NCBI GenBank assembly: GCA_035272265.1
Contig: DATEQV010000476.1
Location: 1-10,385 of the forward strand
DNA length: 10,385 bases
Direction: 5' to 3'
Origin: Acidisphaera sp035272265
GTDB lineage: Bacteria; Pseudomonadota; Alphaproteobacteria; Acetobacterales; Acetobacteraceae
Shown here: positions 7,486 to 10,385 of the stretch, in pieces
Numbering within the stretch: position 1 is the first letter of the stretch
How the letters are laid out: every line of letters begins with the position of its first letter
Made by a program: the position numbers and the translations under genes
Notes under the pieces: generated by a model
The model's database searches: none
Told to the model about the DNA's origin: nothing
What the model saw: only the letters and a program-made list of their open reading frames with translations

Positions 7486-7848
7486 GGTGACCTCTCCTGT
7501 TTGCTCCGGTCATCACGCGTGCAGGACGCAGCGGACTCCGACGTCGCCGGTCGTCGTGTCGATTGCCTGCGGATGGCGCGCCGGCGGCCGGTCGCGATGG
7601 GCAGTCGTCCGGCGCGCAGAGACACGCGCCGCCATCCCTCACCTTCGGCGCGGCGCGCACGCCGGGATGCGCCGGACATGGCCTTGCCCCTCCGCCCCGC
7701 CGCGCGGGTCGTGCAGCGCAGCACGGTCGTTCGGGGCCGTGCGGATGAAAGGCAGCGGATCAGTCCGTTGTCCACTGCCGGACGCGCGCCGCCATGTGTA
7801 ACAGGTCGTACGTTGCGTCGGTACACCAGTCATCGACGCAACGACCTC
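7486..7848. other. Intergenic region upstream of the sulfatase operon
   Basis: About 360 bases without a gene I can support. Frames are open on both strands, but their translations are Arg/Ala/Pro-rich with no motifs and no good ribosome site. It must carry the leader and probably the promoter of the minus-strand sulfatase operon (SD at 7491-7498). I find no convincing -35/-10 pair. A small hairpin, GCACGG/CCGTGC, occurs near 7720-7741, and a larger inverted repeat at 7803-7847. The plus frame here has scattered weak resemblance to the VOC protein (for example AMG and HPSP), but spacing does not match, so I do not extend the relic into it. Confidence 0.5.
7803..7847. repeat. Imperfect inverted repeat, 14-bp arms
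   Basis: AGGTCG-TACG-TTGCGTCG (7803-7820) pairs with CGACGCAACGACCT (7834-7847). The arms match over 14 bp except for the 4-nt bulge TACG, around a 13-nt loop. It lies between the divergent sulfatase operon and the proline-rich/glucokinase side, so it could be an operator or an RNA hairpin. There is no T-run, so a standard terminator is unlikely. Confidence 0.45.
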
Positions 7849-7920
7849 GCCCGCCACTTGCGTGCAGCAGGCCGGCAGTCGCTGCACCTCGCCTGCCGCG
7901 GCCTGCGGCCGAACTCCCGG
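7849..7920 (+). pseudogene. Remnant of a second VOC gene (C-terminal end)
   Basis: In one plus frame the sequence reads ARHLRAAG, then directly RQSLHLACRGLRPNS. The intact VOC protein has ARHLAAHG (96-103) and, 23 residues later, GHSLEVACPGLWPNY. At DNA level 7879-7920 matches 1849-1890 at 33 of 42 positions, with 24 of 27 in the core that includes CGGCCTG and GGCCGAACT. Relative to the intact gene about 22 codons are missing inside, the metal-binding Glu is His, and the stop codon is CGG. The following 45 nt also align with the 43-nt spacer after the real VOC gene. It is therefore best read as the decayed tail of a duplicated VOC gene, not as a working product. Confidence 0.55.
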
Positions 7921-7932
7921 GCGAACGGCAGC

Positions 7933-7948
7933 GTTCCCGTTCGGGAAC
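7933..7948. promoter_or_regulatory. Palindrome before proline-rich copy 2, possible operator
   Basis: GTTCCCG-TT-CGGGAAC has perfect 7-bp arms around TT. It lies 17 nt before ATG 7966, where a repressor or an mRNA hairpin could act. The matching spacer before copy 1 aligns nearby but lacks the left arm. The spacing does not fit the alphaproteobacterial LexA box (GTTC-N7-GTTC). Confidence 0.35.
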
Positions 7949-7965
7949 AGAGCGGGAGCCGCGCC

Positions 7966-8343
7966 ATGCCGCAGCCGACATGGGAGACGCAGATCCAGGA
8001 GCCGCCGCCGGTGCCCGGCACTCCTCCCCCCGGGCCGCCGCCCGATCCGGACGCGCCGGTTCCCGTGGAGGAGCCGCCGGGCGGCCTGCCCATCCCACCC
8101 GACGGACCGGGCCCGATGAAGAAGCTTCACGATCGAACCCAATCAGGCATGGGGACAGACCGCGCCAAGCCCAGGTATGACGGGTTGATGGCACGAGCGG
8201 TTCGCGGTGGCGCAAGGCATCGCGGGCTGCCACCGTATCGAACACGCTGCACAGGAAGGAGCCCACGCGGTGCTGCTAGCCGGCGACATCGGCGGAACCA
8301 AGACACGCCTGGCACTGATCTCGCCGCAGGCCGGGCCACGTGA
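7966..8343 (+). CDS. Small proline-rich protein, copy 2 (unknown function)
   Basis: ATG 7966 follows GGGAG with a 7-nt spacer. The conserved core is residues 7-50: ETQIQEPPPVPGTPPPGPP, then PDPDAPVPVEEPPGG and PIPPDGPGP. It parallels copy 1 at 1934, with many silent differences between them. The first six residues differ, and after PPDGPGP the sequence (MKKLHDRTQSGMG...) is unrelated to copy 1. The frame has no stop until 8343, 74 nt inside glucokinase, giving 125 residues. That Arg-rich tail is unlikely to be conserved. It has no signal peptide, membrane segment or cysteine in the core. The gene sits just upstream of glucokinase on the same strand. Function is unknown; the Pro/acidic composition suggests an unfolded linker-like or binding peptide. 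Confidence 0.55.
   Translation: MPQPTWETQIQEPPPVPGTPPPGPPPDPDAPVPVEEPPGGLPIPPDGPGPMKKLHDRTQSGMGTDRAKPRYDGLMARAVRGGARHRGLPPYRTRCTGRSPRGAASRRHRRNQDTPGTDLAAGRAT
8152..8181 (+). promoter_or_regulatory. Weak candidate sigma70 promoter for glucokinase
   Basis: GGGACA (8152-8157) and TATGAC (8176-8181) are separated by 18 bp, each matching the consensus at 4 of 6 positions. The stretch is less GC-rich than its surroundings. The glucokinase start is about 88 nt downstream. Alternatively the gene is read from further upstream with the proline-rich gene. Confidence 0.2.
8253..8261 (+). promoter_or_regulatory. Ribosome-binding site of glucokinase
   Basis: AGGAAGGAG lies 8 nt before GTG 8270. It selects this GTG as the start rather than the in-frame ATG at 8207, and places the nucleotide-binding motif at residues 6-13, as in other glucokinases. 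Confidence 0.8.
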
Positions 8344-9274
8344 AGTCGTCGCCCAAAAGGAATATCCGAGCGGCGACTTCGACGGCCTGCACCCGATCGT
8401 CGCGGCGTTCCTGGCCACGACCGGCCGACAACCCACCTCCGCCTGTTTCGACGTGGCAGGCCCCGTCGTCGGCGGCCGCGCGCATCTGACCAATCTTCCG
8501 TGGGACCTCGAGGAAACCACGCTGTGCCGCAACCTTGGACTGCGGCGTGTCAGCCTGCTGAACGATCTGGCAGCCGTCGCGTACGCGGTGCCGCACCTGC
8601 TGCCCGAGGAGACGGCCGAGATCAATGCCGGCCACGCCGTGGAACACGCACCGATGGCGGTGCTGGCGCCGGGAACCGGGCTGGGCGAAGCGTTCCTGAT
8701 CTGGAACGGCCACTCCTACATCGCCTGCGCATCCGAGGGCGGGCATGCCGATTTCGCGCCGACCAACGAGCTTCAGGCCGGCCTGTGGGCGTACGTGACG
8801 GAACGGTTTCGCCACGCGCCCTACGAACGGGTCTGCGCCGGCTCCGGAGTGCCGAACGTCTATGACTATGTGCGCTCGCGCGACCCGGCGTCGGAAAAGC
8901 CCGCCTTCGCCGCCGCCTTGCAGGACGCGCATGACCGCACGCCGCTGATCATGGACGCTGCCTTGCACGACGCGGACAACAACCCGCTTGCGGCCGAGAC
9001 GCTGCGCATCGTGATCGACATCTGGGGCGCTGAGGCCGGCAATCTGGCATTGAGGGTGATGGCGACCGGCGGCGTCTATCTGGCTGGCGGGATGCCGCCG
9101 CGGCTGGTGCCGCAGCTTCGGCACGGCGCCTTCATGCAGGCCTTCACCGCCAAGGGACGCTTTGCCGATGTGCTGCGCGCGGTGCCGGTTCGCGTCATTA
9201 CGATCAACGCGGCACTGCTCGGGGCCGCCATCTACGGGCTTGAACAGGCGGCCGAACCGCCTGCTGCAAGCTAA
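8270..9274 (+). CDS. glk: Glucokinase (ATP:glucose phosphotransferase)
   Basis: 334 residues from GTG 8270, the usual length for the Glk family (about 320-340). It phosphorylates glucose to glucose-6-phosphate with ATP in the cytoplasm. Visible signatures are the N-terminal phosphate loop GDIGGTKTRLAL (5-16), LLNDLAAVAYAVP (96-108) with probable catalytic base Asp99, APGTGLGEAF (133-142), the sugar-binding ASEGGHADFAP (154-164), and the C-terminal adenosine-site motif GGVYLAGGM (267-275). ITINAALLGAAIYG (310-323) closes the fold. The key residues are present, so it looks functional. The GTG start is supported by AGGAAGGAG 8 nt upstream. The preceding proline-rich frame overlaps its first 74 nt in another frame, which could give translational coupling. 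No other sugar-metabolism gene is in the window. Confidence 0.95.
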   Translation: MLLAGDIGGTKTRLALISPQAGPREVVAQKEYPSGDFDGLHPIVAAFLATTGRQPTSACFDVAGPVVGGRAHLTNLPWDLEETTLCRNLGLRRVSLLNDLAAVAYAVPHLLPEETAEINAGHAVEHAPMAVLAPGTGLGEAFLIWNGHSYIACASEGGHADFAPTNELQAGLWAYVTERFRHAPYERVCAGSGVPNVYDYVRSRDPASEKPAFAAALQDAHDRTPLIMDAALHDADNNPLAAETLRIVIDIWGAEAGNLALRVMATGGVYLAGGMPPRLVPQLRHGAFMQAFTAKGRFADVLRAVPVRVITINAALLGAAIYGLEQAAEPPAAS

Positions 9275-9307
9275 GACCAAGCCCTGATGACCGGAACCCG
9301 TTCACTC

Positions 9308-9406
9308 CGTCATCGCGAGCGAAGCGTGGCGATCCAGGGCCGCGTGACAAACGCCTGCCGCGTGGCCCTGGATCGCCACGCCGCCAAGCGGCGGCTCGCG
9401 ATGACG
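9308..9406. repeat. Extragenic palindromic repeat (REP-like, alphaproteobacterial type)
   Basis: The left arm, starting CGTCATCGCGAGCGAAGCG and ending GATCCAGGGCC (9308-9341), is the reverse complement of the right arm (9364-9406), starting GGCCCTGGATCGCCACGC and ending CTCGCGATGACG. The right arm carries an extra block (CGCCAAGCGGCGG) where the left has four bases. The 22-nt loop ends in CGCG/CGCG. The motif CGTCATCGCGAGCGAAGCG...ATCCAGGG closely resembles short palindromic repeats common between genes in Alphaproteobacteria. It could also end glucokinase transcription or stabilise its mRNA. Confidence 0.75.
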
Positions 9407-9639
9407 AGGTGAGTCGTACTCTCTCATGCACGGCATGTGCGAAAGGGGTGCGGCTGCGCGGCCGGTTCGGACGCTGCGGGCGAGCAACGTGATCTCGGAG
9501 CGAATCTGATCGCAGGCGGTCGGCCGAACGGGTTGCCCGGGCCGTCGGCGCACATCCGTCCACTGGGCACGAAGCTGCGACTATGGTTCACTTCGCTTCG
9601 GCCGCGCCGTGTCCAGCGCGGTCGTGCCCGGTGTGTTGC
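9407..9639. other. Gap before the YqgE-like gene
   Basis: About 230 bases without a supported gene. It should hold the promoter and leader of the YqgE-like gene, but I see no clear promoter, hairpin or RNA gene. If translation began at the upstream ATG 9583, the gene would take up the last 57 bases; neither start has a strong ribosome site. Confidence 0.4.
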
Positions 9640-10305
9640 ATGCCGTTTCTGTCGCGTGCGGTCCTGGTCCTGGTCCTGTTTCTCGCGCCGGCAACCCTGC
9701 CGCGCGCCGCACTGCCGAACACCGACGCGGTGCCGGACACCTCGCTGGCCGGGCAATTGCTGGTCGCCTCGCCGGATATCCGCGATCCGCGGTTCTCCCA
9801 CACCGTCATCCTGATCGTACGGCACGGTCGCGGCGGCGCGCTCGGCATGGTGATCAACCGGCCGGTCGGCGAACAGCCTGTTGCAAAACTGCTGGAAGCG
9901 ATCGGGCAGACCGAGCCTGGCGTGTCCGGCAACGTGCAGGTTTTCGCCGGCGGGCCGGTCGAACCCTCGCTCGGCTTCATCGTCCATACCGCGGAGTACC
10001 ACCGGGCGCAGACGCTCGACATCGACGGCCGCGTGGCGATGACCTCCAGCCCGGAGGTGCTGCGCGACATCGGCCACAACGCCGGCCCGCGCAAGAGCCT
10101 CGTCGCGTTCGGCTACACCGGCTGGGGGCCGGGGCAGCTTGAGAACGAACTCGCCCAGCACGGCTGGTTCACGATCCCCGAAGATCCGAAGCTGATCTTC
10201 GACGAGGAGCGCGAGAAGGTCTGGGACGACGCCAAGGCGCGGCAGACCTTCCACCTGTTGAGTCGGGTTTTGCCCGGGTGGCTGGTTGGAGCGGTTTCAA
10301 TCTGA
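9640..10305 (+). CDS. YqgE/AlgH-family (UPF0301, DUF179) protein with signal peptide
   Basis: 221 residues from ATG 9640. The family core is clear: LAGQLLVASPDIRDPRFSHT (37-56), VILIVRHGRGGALGMVINRP, VFAGGPVEPSLGFIVHT, and near the end SLVAFGYTGWGPGQLENELA followed by GWFTIP. The family's function is poorly defined; AlgH was linked to alginate regulation in Pseudomonas. Typical members are about 185 residues and cytoplasmic. This one has an extra N-terminus, MPFLSRAVLVLVLFLAPATL followed by PRAALP, that looks like a Sec signal peptide cleaved around residue 23, so the protein is probably periplasmic or anchored. ATG 9640 gives a normal n-region; ATG 9583 would add 19 residues with four cysteines and is less likely, though no strong Shine-Dalgarno supports either. 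It stands alone, separated from glucokinase by a repeat. Confidence 0.85.
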   Translation: MPFLSRAVLVLVLFLAPATLPRAALPNTDAVPDTSLAGQLLVASPDIRDPRFSHTVILIVRHGRGGALGMVINRPVGEQPVAKLLEAIGQTEPGVSGNVQVFAGGPVEPSLGFIVHTAEYHRAQTLDIDGRVAMTSSPEVLRDIGHNAGPRKSLVAFGYTGWGPGQLENELAQHGWFTIPEDPKLIFDEEREKVWDDAKARQTFHLLSRVLPGWLVGAVSI

Positions 10306-10333
10306 GTGTGATCGCACTCATCTCGGTCTCGTC

Positions 10334-10355
10334 ATGGTCCGCGCAGGCGGACCAT
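10334..10355. repeat. Palindromic repeat after the YqgE-like gene
   Basis: ATGGTCCGC (10334-10342) and GCGGACCAT (10347-10355) form a perfect 9-bp stem with a GCAG loop. The surrounding CGTCATGG...CCATCCACGCC pattern resembles another intergenic repeat of Alphaproteobacteria. A smaller hairpin, GAGTG/CACTC (10304-10319), overlaps the preceding stop codon. Together they may mark the 3' end of the transcript. The element may continue past the right edge. Confidence 0.6.
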
Positions 10356-10385
10356 CCACGCCTCGGCCGGCCGCATGAAAGAAGG

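Noticed and set aside
7501..7848. Upstream part of the plus frame as a coding extension or a fuller VOC pseudogene
   Set aside because: Short hits such as AMG and HPSP occur in frame but with wrong spacing (72 versus 33 residues from HPSP to ARHL), so chance cannot be excluded.
7933..7948. LexA (SOS) box
   Set aside because: The GTTC units are inverted, not direct at 7-nt spacing as in alphaproteobacterial LexA sites, and no damage-response gene follows.
1..10385. CRISPR array, tRNA/rRNA, transposase or phage genes
   Set aside because: No regularly spaced repeats, no tRNA-like cloverleaf and no transposase or phage motif was seen in either strand; the repeats present are isolated palindromes.

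Overview
The window is GC-rich DNA from a Gram-negative bacterium. It encodes Tat and Sec signal peptides, an outer-membrane beta-barrel ending in Phe, and a YqgE/AlgH protein. Two interspersed palindromes (9308-9406 and 10334-10355) look like the short extragenic repeats of Alphaproteobacteria, so I lean to that class. No rRNA or other definite marker is present, so the assignment is tentative.

Layout. (1) 1-1467, minus strand: the N-terminal 489 codons of a multi-spanning membrane protein (YfhO/GT-C type) that runs off the left edge. It is omitted if both gene ends are required. (2) 1468-2239, plus strand: a VOC-fold protein, then a small proline-rich protein. The start codons of the membrane protein and the VOC gene abut exactly, in CATATG. 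(3) 2155-7485, minus strand: a four-gene operon in the order Tat-exported type I sulfatase, small secreted two-cysteine protein, outer-membrane beta-barrel, Tat-type DUF1254/DUF1214 protein. (4) 7486-8343, plus strand: a regulatory-looking gap, then a decayed second copy of the VOC 3' end, the same intergenic spacer and a second proline-rich gene. (5) 8270-9274: glucokinase. (6) A palindromic repeat, then a YqgE/AlgH-family protein with an unexpected signal peptide (9640-10305), followed by another palindrome.

How the genes fit together. The four minus-strand genes read as a cell-envelope module. A barrel could admit a sulfated substrate, the periplasmic sulfatase would cleave its sulfate ester, and the DUF1254/1214 and two-cysteine proteins have unknown supporting roles. 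No formylglycine-generating enzyme is encoded here, although the sulfatase has the CSPTR site that needs one. The module lies between two same-orientation copies of a VOC-plus-proline-rich unit about 6.03 kb apart. The second copy keeps only a VOC remnant but an apparently intact small gene. That duplication, and the conserved proline-rich family it reveals, is the least expected thing in the window.
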